A DNA stretch of 64,000 nt from Isoetes taiwanensis (GCA_021234155.1 JAJEKV010000058.1:7130992-7194991), one strand, 5' to 3'. Counted from the first letter of the stretch, positions 1 through 13,100 are shown. Notes: generated from the sequence alone by a model not told the origin. Numbers and translations: made by a program.

Positions 1-777
1 CATATGCAGCTGATTGCATAATCTATTGCGGGGCATGGTGCTACTAACAATATTCTGTTTCCGTCTAGAAAAGTCACAATCTTGGATTTTGGCCGGTATT
101 GTTTTCTCCAATTGAAATTTATAAGGCTTTTCAAATGAAGAAAAATAGGTTTGCTAAAGATTTTGACTGTCTATTGCCATCGTGACTGTGCATGTTTAGT
201 TCCAATTTTTAGTTTTCTTTTTGAACTATAGAGATCAAAGAAAGGGCATTCATCAGAGGCTCGTGTTGACACAGGCTCATGTTGTGGACAATGAAGTAGA
301 ATGCCATAGAGTGCTTGATGACTTTGCACTATCAGTGGCGGAAGAGTAAAAGGCAAATTGAGAGTAACCAGAGCTCGTAGAAGAACAAATATATTTGGTA
401 TTCTACGGACGGAGTTAGTTTGGTGTTTGAATTTGCACAGGTCACTCTTGTCGCAAGGTTGGAAGCAATCTACTATTTCCAGTTCATGTACTGTAAGGCC
501 CAAAGCTTTATAGGTCTTCCAAGCTGCATGTCTTGTTGTGCATGATGCTCGTGTTCTGGAGGATAAGCAGTTTAAGCTGATAAGGTACAATTACATATTT
601 ATTTTAGAACTTAAACAGGTTATCTTAAACTGTATTATGCAGTGTAACGGCTGAGCAATGGGTTCCATTCAAGGAAGTTCCATAAATATTATTATTTTTT
701 TTAATCTTTTTAATTTTTTTTCTCCCCTGCATATATTATCAGCACTCATAATTTTGCACTATATGTACGTTTCTCAG

Positions 778-1979
778 GTCGATGTAAGTGGAGAAGAAAT
801 TCACGGCCACAGATTTAGCAAAGATTTTGTGCCAGTATTAAGGTCAGGTGGCTTTACAGACATTGGAACTAGAGCTCTTATGGAGGACGAACATGTTCGC
901 ATAGATGATTCGAGAAAATAGTATGGTGCCCTCTTTATTTGTGACAGGCCTTATGCTTTTTATGGGGTAAGATTTACCTAGGATGTCTGTGGTCCCTTAT
1001 GATTTCTGCACATTAGGTTCACTTATGTTTTATGGCCTTTCAGGTCTTCGATGGGCATAATGGAAAAGCTGCTGCTCTGTTTGTGAGATAAAATTTAGTA
1101 AAATTTATTCTTGAAGACCCTTCTTTTCCACAATCTGTTGGTGACGCTGTCAGGCACACGTTTTTACACAGATGATGCATTTTTGCAAGCATGCTTGGTT
1201 GATCAGGACCTATCTTCTTGGACAACTGCCCTGACCGTGCTAATATTTGGAAGATATGGTGTTAACCTCTGGTACACAAGTCAGATTATAAATTCATGTG
1301 AAGTAATGTGGTAATGTATAGTCATGTGGTTCTCCAGCTACAAAAATGTGAGAGTGGCCATCAAATGCATTGTCAATACTGGGAATTTTCTCTATGCATT
1401 AGATTGTGATAGCCTTGATGATGCTCTGTTGCACCTGCAGGACTCTCCTTGTAGCAAATGCTAGGGACTGTCAAGCTGTGCTCTCCAAAGAAGGGAAGGC
1501 AATGGAAATGTCGAGGGATCATAAACCAGGTTCTAGTACAGAGAGAGCGAGGATAGAAGCTTTAGGAGGTTACGTTTATGATGGTTATTTAAATGGCCAG
1601 TTGTCTGTTGCTAGAGCCATAAGTGATTGGGATATGAGTGGATTGAAAGAGTTTGGTGTTGATGGCCCCTTAATTGCGGAACCTGAGTTGCAAGAGGCTG
1701 AATTGGCTGAAGAAAACGAATTTTTGATATTGGGCTGCGACGGTCTATGGGATGTGTTTTCCAGCCAAGATGCTATAGATTTTTCTCGTAAGAGGTTGCA
1801 GCAACATAATGATCCTGAACTTTGCTCAAAGGAGATAGTCTTGCTTGGAAGCTTTGAGACGAAATTCAACTGACAACCTTACAGCTTTGATTATATGCTT
1901 CCATTCAGAGCTGCCTAGACGCAAGTTTGTGGGTAGGAGGTCTATCGCTCGCGAAAGAATGTGTAGCCTCCAATCATAG
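778..1979 (+). pseudogene. PP2C-type protein phosphatase pseudogene with introns
   Basis: The PP2C family removes phosphate from Ser/Thr using two metal ions held by Asp residues. Three exons can be followed: 778-966, 1044-1253 and 1441-1979. The DGHNG metal motif (after the 967-1043 intron), ARAI.DW and GCDGLWDV are recognisable, and the tail ends near MCSLQS. It is broken. There are in-frame stops at 919-921 (TAG) and 1089-1091 (TAA), a frameshift near 1150-1165, another near 1840-1855, and the second-intron donor reads AT at 1254-1255. Key glycines are lost: SGTTA reads SWTTA, GDCRAVL reads RDCQAVL and AIGDW reads AISDW. Retained introns mark it as a DNA-level duplicate. No upstream exon with the start codon could be placed. 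The family is clear; the subclade is not. Confidence 0.85.
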
Positions 1980-2148
1980 ATTGATGGTGGCATGGTCTCC
2001 TGATTGATGAGCATCAATTTCATAATGACATGGTCCCCTGATTGATGAGCATCAACTTGAAAATTGAATATTATAACCTGGGACATCTTTGCGAACATGA
2101 TATTGGGAACTTAATGGTTGCATTTGCTATTTTGGATGGTCTAGTGAC

Positions 2149-2895
2149 CAAGAAGAAAAGCCCACACATCAGATAGCGATAATATTGTTGGTAACTGCTT
2201 ATGCTATTAGGTTATATAGGTCTTTCATGATAATGAAAACGTTCTAACGCCTTCAAATAAAAAAAAAGGGGGTAAATGAAAACGTTGGAATAAGGTATGT
2301 CCAGCATGCTTCATCAATTCGAAGCATCACAGTGACCAAGAAGAAAAGCACACATAAGATAACGACGAAAATGGTGGTAACAGCGATAGACCACGATAGA
2401 TAGACCATGATAGACATTCACAACGAATAGACCACGATAGATGTTCACGACGATAAAAATTTAACAGTTGCATAAAGTAGGAACATAGAAAATGAAGGGG
2501 GATTTCAAAAAAGGATATACCTGAATTGTGACATGGGTTTTGTTCTCGCTTGTGACGTTGGCATCTTTTGAGAATTACCCTCACCAAATCTAAATGAGAG
2601 AGACATTGAGATGCAAGAGACTTGCCATGCTTACCTGAACTTTATCGTAAATACACGCTAACAAAAATTCAAAATGCCGAAAATGCACATTTCAGATAAC
2701 GACGAAAATGGTGGTAAGAGCGATAGACCACGATATACCACGATAGACATTTTTATGATATTCAAACATTTAGAACCAGAGTTCACTTGTTTCTGCTTTT
2801 CCTATCAGGATGCATGCAGATCTTTGAGGAAAGGCCAAGTATGGCCAAACAACGATAAAAATGGCGGTAAGAACGATAGACCAAGTATGGCCATG
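2149..2895. repeat. Dispersed short repeats with CGATAGACCACGATAGA motif
   Basis: A phrase of about 60 bases (GACCAAGAAGAAAAGC, then CACAYAAGATAACGACGAAAATGG and CGATAGACCACGATAGA) recurs in whole or part at 2149, 2333, 2400, 2690 and 2850. Copies are imperfect and irregularly spaced, so this is a decayed local repeat and not a clean satellite. No coding content is supported here. Confidence 0.55.
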
Positions 2896-3099
2896 TGAGG
2901 TTGCTCTCATTGTAAAGGCCAAGTATGGCCAAACAGATAGATGCTCTCAATTGCTTAAAAACTTGATAATTATATGGTTACATGAACGTTGCAATTGCTC
3001 TTGAATTTCTATGCTTTAAAATATTCCACAACAGATTGTGCTACATAACATGGAGAAGAATACTTAACACATATGTTTGAAGGCATTGCCATGTAACGT

Positions 3100-3220
3100 T
3101 TCCTTTTGTCGGTTCCTTATGCTCTTCACATAAAGAAACGAGAAACGCATCATTTACAGGTTTTCAATTTGCTTCCTTATGCTCTTCACGTAAAGAAACA
3201 AATCATTTACAGGTTTCCAA
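3100..3220. repeat. Two-copy tandem repeat, about 65 bp
   Basis: TTCCTTATGCTCTTCAC followed by RTAAAGAAAC and ATCATTTACAGGTTT occurs twice in a row with small differences. It is a simple local duplication in non-coding sequence. Confidence 0.6.
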
Positions 3221-3840
3221 CTAATCCCCAGGCCCTATTACTAGTAATAGTATAATACTGTGACTATGCATGTCTCTTAGTTCAAATCTGGATTGACTGC
3301 TTCCTATGGATCTGATTTGGAAAAAATTGCATCTTCTTATTTTTTTTTATCATTTTATAGGCAGAGTTTTGGGTTCTGAGAATAGTTATTGTTAGATATC
3401 AGGTACATGAATAATGGTTATATTCTATTTATTGCAAATGGTGCATAGTAATGCATAACATTTTGTAACCTGGGCCGGGGTATCTTATTCTAAATTGGAA
3501 GTTCATATGCTGGCGATTGCAACTATGTCATCATCGTAGAGATTCGCTACAACAATGTGTTAGCAGTTGAGAAGAGTGAGTACTTTTATAAATGGCATTG
3601 TTATTCTTTGTAGGGAAATATTATATGCACATTCTATTGTGGCCTTGCATAGGCATTTTTTCGGTGATAACAAATGCATTGGTTAAACTGCTCAGAGATT
3701 CTGACATCAACTATTGACATGGGAGATGAGACACAAGGTCAGCCTATCCAGAAAGCCAAGATATTACTTGTTCCATAAGTTAGCCTTGCAAATCCTTGCA
3801 TTAATATATGCTATAGTTAATATTAAAGTTTCCCTTCCAG

Positions 3841-3903
3841 TTTGATGAATTGATGGAGGCAGCTGCTGCTGAAGAAAATGGCATGTCTGAACATGGAGAG
3901 TAA
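3841..3903 (+). pseudogene. Possible isolated 3'-terminal exon, unidentified
   Basis: A good acceptor (pyrimidines then CCCTTCCAG, ending at 3840) is followed by 20 codons rich in Glu and Ala (FDELMEAAAAEENG.. then HGE) and a TAA at 3901. This looks like the acidic C-terminal end of a plant protein. No preceding exon could be linked to it, and I do not recognise the family. It may be an orphan exon. Confidence 0.25.
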
Positions 3904-5180
3904 CTGCATAGTTTATATTCTATACGTATTTGTAGTAACATTCATTTTCTTGTATCATTTTTTGGCCACGAGCTTCAATCATATTATTCCATTTGAAACA
4001 ATGAAAGCCACAAATAAGCTGTATTAATCATAAGTTGAAAGCTCAAGTTATATTGAGATTGTTCCCATAATGATAACAGTCCTGCAAACTGTATTTCTGT
4101 CTAGTTTATTTTCGTACTAAAACAAGAGAGAAGGCACCAGAGGCTTCTTCTAAAACCATCTTTCACTTCTACATTCTGTTGTTAAAGTGTGTGCTAACTT
4201 ATCCTTGCTGCAAGCCAAATATATCATTAGAGAGCTTCTAGATGAGGTCTATATAATGTCAGAATGCATATTCAGACTATTTTGTCTTATGTTCAGAATG
4301 CCTCTTGCTGGTAACTTTAACTTCTCCTTCCTAATTTCATAATCATTCTTACGAATTTTAGCTATACCTTCAAAAGTATAAAATCATTAGCATTTACATA
4401 TTCTATTAAAAGTCTGAATTTATTAGCGTTTACATATTCTATCACCCAAAATAACACCTGACATGAAACAATGAAATAGAAACTATAAAAACACTCCATC
4501 GGGCCACCGAAGGGCAACCCCTCGTGCGCAGCACCTTGTTTTATAGGGTTGGATCGCGAGGGCAGAGCATTGTCGTTGTTGAACAAGAAGAATGACCCCA
4601 TTGCAATCATCTAAGAATAGAGGCACATTCTTTCGGTCTAAGTTATTTTTAGAGCCTATAATTTTAAAGCCTATATTTTTCCGACTTGAGAAGAGGCTTC
4701 GGGCAAATCTAACATGGCACATTCTATATTCTTTAGTCAGTGTTGTGGACTCAGCGGGCTTTGTAGATAACGCAGCAGATGGCCAATCTTTTAAAGCCTA
4801 TATTTTTGCGGTTAAGAATGTGCAATGTTGTGTGCACTGGCCAAGACAAGATTTTGAATTGTTTACATACAGACTTAGTTGATAAGGCTGCCTTCACGGG
4901 ATCTGGGAATGGTCAATGCTTGATTGGTGTGGTTTCTCTAAAGATACATTTGCTTCAACACCGGGTTAATACTAAATCCTTTCTAACTTCTTTTCGCACA
5001 AATGCGCTTTCGCAAAGCTTATTAAGTGGTCTCTGTGCAGAAGTTAGAAACGACTTCTGAGCCCAGTAACGCTCCATGAGCCCAGTAAGGCTCCATAAAT
5101 GAAAGCAGTGCATCAATAATCACCCTCCTCTTCAAATATACTTCCTTGAACCCTTTAAATTATCCACTACTTAGTGCTTT
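3904..5180. other. Non-coding stretch with one terminal-repeat motif
   Basis: AT-rich sequence. Short open frames at 4592-5060 give proteins without recognisable domains. The only structured item is the hairpin-bearing motif at 4485-4540, listed separately. Confidence 0.5.
4485..4540 (+). repeat. Hairpin-bearing terminal motif ending GCACCTTGTT, copy A
   Basis: The stretch contains GGGCAACCC, then GTGCGCAGCAC (a 4-bp-arm hairpin), then CTTGTT. Versions occur at 60021-60076 in the same orientation and at 36997-37050 in the opposite one, and similarity stops at the same base (CTTGTT) in all three. This behaves like one end of a transposon family, perhaps a Helitron-like 3' end. CTTG is not the canonical CTRR terminus, so the class is uncertain. 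Confidence 0.5.
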
Positions 5181-5289
5181 AATCTAAGGATGGACATTTG
5201 GAGTATTCTGCAACGACCTTATTCTGCTTAATTCTTCTGTTATTTGATCTTTAGTACTTCCACTCATAACAACACAATATAAGGATATT

Positions 5290-5740
5290 GGGCTGCTACT
5301 ATTTGAAGGTGATGAACACCATTTTAAACTGTTTTGTAGGATACAAGAAGGCGGCAAGGAACCAAATGAATTCGTCTTTTCAAGTGCTTTAAAAGCATGC
5401 ACGAACATTGATGCAATAAACAAGGAGAAGCTCATCCATGCGTAAGATTTCAAAAGAAGGCTTCAATCAGATCTATTATTAAGAATGTTTTATTGATAGG
5501 TATGCGAAGGTGGAAGCTTAGATCAGGGCCGAAAAGTCTTTGCAAGGCTGTTGAAGAGTGTTTACATGGAGTTCATTGATAGCATGGTACAACTACAGTG
5601 GAGAAGGTTATATTAGAGGGCTTTTGCAGCTTGCGGCAAGAAGGGGTAAAACTAGACAGAATATTTTGCATTGCCTTAACCGCTTGTGCCATTGTTGGCA
5701 CTAGATCAGGGAAGATTTATCCATAATCAACCACGTCATT
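5290..5740 (+). pseudogene. PPR (PLS-class) protein pseudogene
   Basis: Pentatricopeptide repeat proteins bind organellar RNA, and the PLS class directs C-to-U editing or splicing. Across several frames one reads typical PPR text: PNEFVFSSALKACTNIDAI with KLIHA (5360-5442), a SLDQGRKVFARLLK-like stretch (about 5515-5560), AAFAACGKKG-like text near 5625, and a LALDQGRFIHNQ-like stretch (about 5697-5732). At least four stops and several frame changes separate them, so it is dead. About three repeats remain, compared with ten or more in intact family members. No E or DYW domain is visible downstream. Confidence 0.8.
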
Positions 5741-6364
5741 GGTTGATAATACACTTATTGCAACCTGATTTAACTAGGTAAATTTAACATGAATTGATAT
5801 GTATGCAAAAAAGATGGCATTCTGGATGAGATAGACAAAGTCTTCCTAAATTTGTCAATTAAAAATATATATTGGAGTTTAATGATTGTTGGGTAGGTCA
5901 TATGGATTTAAAACAATCTGCCTTTAAACAGTTATACTCACATTTGATTGCAGGATCTATAGCTATTACACACTGCAATATAGTTTCTATGCAGGGGGAA
6001 GATTTGAAGGTATCAAGCTTTTGAACATAGCTGTGCATTTCGAAATGCTTAAAAGCTCCTACTTATTCTCCTCAAGCTAGATTCTTGATTGCAGGAAGTT
6101 GCTCCTTTGTCAGCATGATATGTTTCTCACTGCAAGTAATGACCTTATTTGGTTAACTGATTTTCCATCTGCGTAGATTGATATATGCAGCGCAAGATCA
6201 AGGTTAGACTTTTAAGTATTCAGTCGCTTAGACAGAGTAAACCATGTAAATATGATTTCGCTATAGCAAGTGGCCATTTGATTGGATTTTGAGTATGGAA
6301 ATTTATGTTAGCAATGTAAAGAGCCAAGGGTATAACTTAATGCTGATGAGGGCCTGATCGTTTG
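5741..6364. other. Non-coding AT-rich stretch
   Basis: I see no supportable gene, repeat array or RNA here. It runs from the PPR remnant to the 54-bp direct repeat that flanks the LINE. Confidence 0.5.
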
Positions 6365-6418
6365 AATGAATGGCCTAAAGTCATTTGCATTTGACAGTTC
6401 AAAAAACAAGAAAGAGAA
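6365..6418. repeat. Left 54-bp target-site duplication of the split LINE
   Basis: This 54-base stretch (AATGAATGGCCTAAAG ... AAGAAAGAGAA) is repeated at 14672-14725 with two mismatches. The copies exactly bracket the LINE sequence, so they are best read as a long target-site duplication. Confidence 0.7.
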
Positions 6419-6678
6419 TAGAATAGAATAGATTTTTAGCGTCCACGGAGACCGACTGGCCTATGGGACCCAAACAAAAAAGAGAGCAGCAAACGTATTA
6501 CTGACAGGATTAAAAAACCCCCGCCCCGAAGGGGTTTCGAGGGAAAAACCTTAGCAGTAATAAGTCTGCTGGCATACTGTACAATTGTGTAGGACAGTTC
6601 AATGCCGTCCCGGAAGACACAACTGAGTCCGTGCATTTATAACCTCCTGGAGGTATGACCCCGACAAACGGGTAAAAT

Positions 6679-6875
6679 ATTGGCTCCCTAACCAAATATT
6701 CAAAACCATGCGTATATCGAGTTCGATATACGTATATCCGGCAGGGTGCCGAAAAATGGCGTATAAAAAAAAGCGTATAAAATTAATATATGGTAGTATA
6801 TCGAGTTAGATATACTATAGTATATTGAACTCGATATACTATAGTATATCTAACTCGATATACTACTGTATATCA
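6679..6875. repeat. Left MULE end with palindrome array
   Basis: The TIR-like start is followed by four copies of a 20-bp near-palindrome (GTATATCGAGTTCGATATAC and variants) at about 6712, 6793, 6815 and 6844. Two decayed copies lie further in at about 7187 and 7262. Such subterminal repeats are typical transposase-binding or promoter regions. That role is inferred. Confidence 0.7.
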
Positions 6876-7325
6876 GATTTTTTTTGTGTTTTTTCCGGGT
6901 TCTTCGGAGCGATTTCCGGTGCGTTTTTTGGAGAGAATTTCGGGAGTTGTCATACCTGATCAGATCATGGAAGAAGCACCAGGTTAGTAAGAGTATTCGC
7001 ATCAAATTCCTCAAATATTTCTTTACTTTTACATCTCGTTCTTGTATGAGCTCTTCAACCGTTTATTTTCATGCTTTTGATGTGATCGTTTAGGATCTAA
7101 AATTCAATTGATGTGATCGTTTAAGAGAGGTGGGAACTAGAATTAGGATCTAAAATTCAAGGAGATTGGTTTTGTTTTTGGAAAACGTATATTGAGTGCG
7201 ATATACTCACTATATTCGTATTTTGATTTCATTATGTGAATATTAAATGTAAGATTAGCGTATACTAAGTTCAATATACGTGTTCCACATGTCTACAATG
7301 GTGCAACATCACTTACACATGTCGC

Positions 7326-7517
7326 TTTATGTTGCAACATGACTTACACATGTTAGCACATGCCGTGCACATGAGGTGACATCTATGATATTGCGTGAGC
7401 ATGTGAAGGAACATAAGTTGACATGTCAATGGTTAGATAGGACATGCCAGCATGATGTTTTTTATGTTGCAACATGACTTACAAGCATGAGCACATGCGT
7501 GCACATGAAGTGACATC
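7326..7517. repeat. Direct repeat pair in MULE 5' intron
   Basis: TTTATGTTGCAACATGACTT plus AGCACATGCSGTGCACATGA and GTGACAT occurs at 7326-7383 and again at 7460-7517. Both copies are rich in ACATGT-like palindromes. They lie in the long first intron of the accessory gene. Confidence 0.6.
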
Positions 7518-8942
7518 CTTAGGAGGACGTCATAATGATCATTATGATAATTGATGATGTGGCATGTTAAAAAAGGCATATATTTTGATGGCGTGACATG
7601 TTAGTATTATTAGTTTTTCAGTTGTAATGTTGATATGATATGCTTTACACTCTTTTCTTTTGTGGATTATAATGTTATTTAGATGCTCCTACTTAGCATA
7701 GGTTAATGTTTTGTATCTTGATCAAATAACAGATATTCAGTTTGAGGACGAGGAGATGATGGACTCAGATCATTCAGAGCACTTGTCCCATCAGTCCATT
7801 CACGAGTTTCCTACAGGCTTTGAGCTTGCTGCAGAGGATCGGCAGCATCAGGTTGGGGATATCATATGGAGGTCAGTACCTTCCTCTTTAGTCTTAATTG
7901 ATTTTTTTATATACGTTTTTAATTGGCTAAATGTTGTTTTCAATAATTAAAGCATTTATATTACATTGCATGAAATTTGTATGTACTTTCATTAGAAGTT
8001 TATTTATTTCGCTGGGTAGGGGGGGTTTATAGTATTCTTTGTTGTCTAGGAGGAGAGTAGGGGGGTGGTTGATTCTTCGCCGAGTTTTATGGATTGAGCC
8101 AGGCCGTGTGGGTTCTCACCGCTTGGGTATGAGGATTACCATGTTCATGGTGTGCATCCATGATGGTTGCACCCATCTAGCGTTGCGGAGGCAGCGAGAG
8201 CCAGCTTGGCTTGGGTTCCGTACACGGAACTCAGCCTGGGCCCACCATAGAGCTCATCACCCGGAGGAGACATGGCCTGGAGCTTCCATGGGTCGTCCAC
8301 GTGACCCTGTCTCTGTTCGGGCACCATGTCAGTGAGACTATAAGCGAGAGAGGGCCCGACGTCGTAGACTAGATCCAGAGCTCTGCTTGCGATACTCAGA
8401 TGCATCATCACGATCCAGGGATGCCGCCTTAGTTTCTAGTCTAGGCCATAGAGCTACCACCACCTTGTCTCCAGAGGAGTTGTTGCAGGCCTTTCCAGAT
8501 GGTCTTTATGCCTGGATGGCCCAGGTGGTGGCTCGAGGAGGAGTGAGAGAGGGAGACTACTAGACCCTCTTAGACTTCTCGGATGATTTCAGCCCATCCA
8601 CGTATGTAGAGTGCCCGCACAGACGGGGTTTGAGTCAGAGGTGGTTTCAGAGACAGTTTGAGGAGCGTATAAGGGCAGGACGCTATCCTAGTCAGGCAGA
8701 CTTGGCAGGGTTTGTTCATGAGTTGAGAGGACAGCAGCAGCAGACACATGTAGGGGTTGATGGATGCACGCCTCCACATGATGGGGACACTCATGATGCA
8801 TCAGCTGAGGCTACTGAGCGGGCCAGGCAGGAGGAGTCGGAGAGACGACGGCTCTTGGTGCAAGAGTCGTATAGACGGAGACGACAGCAGCAGGAGGAGC
8901 AGGCTAGTAGGACAGTTTCATGGTGTCAGGCTGCATTTGACG

Positions 8943-9010
8943 AGGCAGAGAGGGTGAGACAGCAGGCAGTAGAGGACGCGGAGAGGGTGAGACAGCAGGC
9001 AGTAGAGGAG
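8943..9010 (+). repeat. In-frame tandem repeat inside the coiled coil
   Basis: GCRGAGAGGGTGAGACAGCA followed by GGCAGTAGAGG occurs twice in tandem. It encodes AERVRQQAVE repeats, so the coiled coil grew by short internal duplication. Confidence 0.65.
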
Positions 9011-9702
9011 GCGGAGATGATAGCGAGGAGGAGACAGGCGGCACAGGAGGAGGTAGAGAGGATGACACGAGATGCAGCAGAGGAGACAGAGAGGTTGAGA
9101 CAGGAGGAGGTAGAGAGGTGCTTACGGGATAAGAAGATGGAGGCAGAGAGGTTGAGACAGGCAGATGCATGGAGGAGGAGATCATTGGATCATTTAGAGA
9201 GTTGGAGGAGTAGTGGGGTGGATCCCAGTGCAGAGATGCATAGAGACAGTACACCATGGCAGAGAGAGGACATTCCACGTGATATGTTCCTGCAGACACC
9301 TCCTCCACTAGAGACACTTAGAGAGGGGATACAACGCCTTCCGATAGACTTAGATCTTGCGCAGAGGGGTCATCAGGTCTTTAGTGACATCTTGCACACT
9401 GAGATTGGACCAGGGGCTTCAGTACTTATCACACCATTTCCACCACATGAGGATGCACCTGGGCGAGACGCATGGATTAGAGACCGGGCCAGAGGTTACT
9501 TCCTGTTTTGGGAGGGCGATTATGGGAGGCATGATATCTGGGTGGTTTTCTTGTGTCCAATTAATTGCAACCATATGAACAATCTCTTGCAAGCTGTCAA
9601 TATTGTCAATAGGAGCACAATCAGACAAGGTTACTCAGAAGGTGGTGACATGGAAGAAAAACCAGGTAAGGGTGGGGCTAAGAAACAATCAATAACATCC
9701 TC

Positions 9703-10023
9703 TTACTCCTCACAATACTCATGGAAGTCACGAACAGCTTCTGCATAGTCTGCATGCAAGGACACCACCTCAGCCTTGTCTACATCTAGAGGCAGGCTCT
9801 CCAGTTTGTTGCGAAGCTCGTCCATGGCCCGCTTGCTTTGCCTCATCCCATCGACAGTAAGCATGGCCACCTTATCACAAGAACACCCATCCGCAATCTC
9901 ATGCAGCCTGTCGTACTCCTCCAACCACTGGATGCACTCAACCTCTTCCAAACCCAATGTCAAAGGAGGCAAGGGTGACTCATGGTGCTCTTGTTTAGGA
10001 TGTGATGATGCTCCATCTGCCAT
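9703..10023 (-). CDS. Small ORF downstream of MULE transposase, 106 aa
   Basis: From the ATG at 10023 (MADGASSHPKQE) to TAA at 9703-9705 one reads an acidic, Leu/Glu-rich protein (CIQWLEEYDRLHEIADG, then ELRNKLESLPLDVDKAEVVS). It may be a third small MULE gene or a last exon of the transposase transcript. A coding-like stretch at 10073-10230 in another frame (HFPPCNRERVQVLFHIEHQP) could link the two. It overlaps the 3' end of the plus-strand accessory gene. No domain recognised. Confidence 0.4.
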   Translation of the reverse strand: MADGASSHPKQEHHESPLPPLTLGLEEVECIQWLEEYDRLHEIADGCSCDKVAMLTVDGMRQSKRAMDELRNKLESLPLDVDKAEVVSLHADYAEAVRDFHEYCEE

Positions 10024-10199
10024 AGCTGCATGCATAACAAGATTAGATATTCTGTGCCACAAGGATGTATCTCTACAGAATTAAGACAATACATTCGCAA
10101 TCCTTAATGCCTTCTGGATCGCTCCCTTCGAGGATCAGGTGGGTGTTCCCTGGGTACAGAGGTTGGTGTTCGATGTGGAAAAGGACCTGCACGCGCTCC

Positions 10200-13100
10200 C
10201 TATTGCATGGTGGAAAATGAGCCTCTAAATACTTGTTGACGAGGAACAGCTGCATCCAAAAAGTATCGTATCTGCCGTCGAATGCGGATGATGCCCTCAG
10301 ACACATTATCATATACATGTGTGTGAATGACCCTTAGTTCATCTTCTCGTTCTTGTAGCTCGGCATGTAGCAGGGTAGTCCATTCTTGCAACAACGCCTC
10401 AAGTGTAGCCAAGTCATTTCGAGGTGGTGCAGGACGTGGAGGTGGTTGTGGGTGACAGTGTCGATTTGGAAACAACTGTTGATATATTCTAGACTCATAT
10501 TGGGCCAGATAGTAGTCCCCAGCTATTATGTGCTTGCATATAGCATGATGGGAAGGACATTCACATAATCTAGTCTTCATCCATACATGGTATCTGGTTG
10601 TAGAACAAGATTCTGTAGTCATGGGCAACACCACTTGTTCACAATCTATAACGATAATGAACTCTGGATCTTGACTAGCAGCATGCAAAATGCGTTGTGC
10701 TGCAGCACACCTCTTTGCATTGGATCGTGGGCTATATCTTCCAAACTCAGCTGACAGAGGATGTGTTGAAGATTAGATCGGATTCATACAGTCAGCAATA
10801 AATAAAGTAATTCCTAATATATACCAAGGCTCCAATGCTCGTTGCAGCGGTCCAAGGTTGTGCCTCCAGCAGACATTGAACCATCCGAAAATCCAATGAG
10901 ATGGGATACCAAAGTATACATGCATAGGTTCACTCGACACTCAAGGGTTTGATGCTTGAGTGTCTTCCAATGAGCCTCCACATAGTTCGTGGTATCACAA
11001 TTACCGCGAGGGAACATCCTCCTATGACGCTGCCAGTAGCCATTCCATGTTCCAGAACCTAACCAATTGTGGTTTAGATAGCTATGATATGAGCGTGCAC
11101 TAGTTAGTACTATGCCTTGTTACCTTAAGGAAACAAGTATAAGTAGATGCAACATGACTCACTTCATAATAGCAGGATTCCTTCCATACACTCGCAGGAA
11201 TGCATGTAGTTTAGTATCGTACATTAGCTGGTTTGGCTCCGTCATCAATGCAGTGAGCCGCATAAAAACATCACTACGCATATCATGACCAGGGATCCTT
11301 GGGCAGAGATTGCATAACCACGCCCGCTTGCAGTGGAACCAACATGAAATTACATTGCAGGCAACTAGCTCTCCATTATGCCAGCATAGTAGATCCTGTG
11401 CTATTACCTCTTCAAGAACAGTACGCTCTACCCCATCCATGTCGATTGTAATGGAGCGAGGCCTAACATTGCCCATTCGTTCAAATACTTTTTGAATGGC
11501 TATTTTTAGTGCATAATTTTGGTATTGTGCTCCTGTTTTAATTGTACACAACATGTAGAATACTGGGTACCCAACTCCACCAGCGACAGGTACAATTGCT
11601 GCATAGAGTGGATATTTCCACATGTTGGTGCCGGCAGTTGAGTCCATTGCCCATCCACTATTGTGGCTATATCTCACAGTAGCCTCCAGCATTGAATCAT
11701 CTTGAATGACAAGTATCCATGGCCGTCTTTGAGGATCATGATGTCTTTCACAATACGGCTGATGGTAAATAACTTTTCCTGCTGCTGCCCAATCACTAAT
11801 GCTACTCTCCAAGCTTTCCCAATCAGTCCCTAAACTGCCGCCTGTGGAACCCTACATGCAACCACTCAATATTCAACGCATACAAGAGCACCACAAGATT
11901 TACAAACAAGATGAATATGGCGTAATGAATTATCAAATACGCACCCTGGATACGATGTTGGTAACAGAGTCACCATACATCCTCCTGTGACATGACAAAC
12001 CGGTAAATAACTCAATCGATGCGTGAGGCATCCTGCTTCATGGTCGGTCCACGCTGCCTCACAAAATCCCAAACCGTCTTGGCCTTGGAAACTGATGTTA
12101 ATAAACTAGCAGCCTCCTGGAGCAATTGTGGATATACTGGCATAGACCAATCTTCAGCACAGCTGAAGGGGTCGTGTCCTGAATGTTGAGAGCGTACCAA
12201 CACAAATGCTCTCTGATCAATGGATGCAGGATCTACTGGTTGTACAGTACGTATTCGAAATGTACAACCACGTCTATGGGATCTCCGCACTTGCCTGTCT
12301 GTTCTAACTGCACGACGACGAGGATGCCTCCAACGATGACATGCATAATCATCGACAGTCTCCTGAGTTTGTGTTCGTACCCTAGAGTGCGTATGGACTA
12401 ACCGCACTCTATACTGTGTTTGCAACTGGATGACCTGCTCTTCTAATTGATCAATACTTATTTCAACCTTGTGATCAAAGTGCTCATCAGCTAGTCTCAT
12501 TCTAGCTCCACATTGGCATGATGTGAGGCAATCACGAATGTATTGTCTTGGAATGCCATGAAATAGAAGTCCTACCTCCCACTCTGCCTCTAGTGTTTCC
12601 ATGGTTTTATAAAATGAGACATGTGTAGATTCTTCCAAGTGATGATGGGCCACAATAGTGTCCCACATCTCTATCCATGGAATCCTACGTTGTGGTCCAT
12701 GGTCGAGCCTATACAAATAGGACCCTACTGCAGAGTCTGTATGAAGTTTAGACATATATGCATTCCAACGCTCGACCTTTCGATCAGCAATTGGGGTTGG
12801 GGGCCTATTTTTCCTTTGAGGAGTGGAAGGAAAGTTTGGATCACATCTATCAATGTCAGAAGACAAGGGATTACTATGATGCATTATGCAATGTCTCATA
12901 AGCTGATATGTTTCAGACGTAAATCCATATCCCTTAACTATTCTACTATCTAACCATGCAATAGGGTCAGGATATCTTGTTGCACACTCTATCAATAACT
13001 CTCGATGGCTTCTAGGAGGATGTTGGCTTCCTATTCCACTCACATCCACAGAATCCTCCCGTAAGGTTGAGGACCTAGATACATCGTCCCCAATGTCAAG

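Larger units (their letters stand above)
6967..9748 (+). pseudogene. MULE accessory gene: coiled-coil protein, two in-frame stops
   Basis: I read exon 1 at 6967-6982 (ATG, MEEAP), exon 2 at 7733-7871 (acidic, DIQFEDEEMMDSD to DIIW) and exon 3 from 8050. All junctions have GT/AG and keep one frame through to the TAG at 9748. In exon 3 that frame is interrupted only by TGA at 8333-8335 and TAG at 8561-8563. The open part from 8630 has a long Glu/Arg/Gln coiled coil (about residues 70-200, repeats of AERVRQQAVE), then a globular C-terminal part with WEGDYGRHDIWVVFLCP. I recognise no enzymatic domain. A GT donor at 9665 (CCAG|GTAAGG) could change the 3' end. The stops could lie in undetected introns, but decay is simpler. 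The position mirrors mudrB; similarity to mudrB is not claimed. Confidence 0.55.

Noticed and set aside
8904-9317. 137-codon minus ORF rich in Pro/Ser/Leu
   Set aside because: Exact antisense shadow of the coiled-coil repeats of the plus-strand accessory gene.
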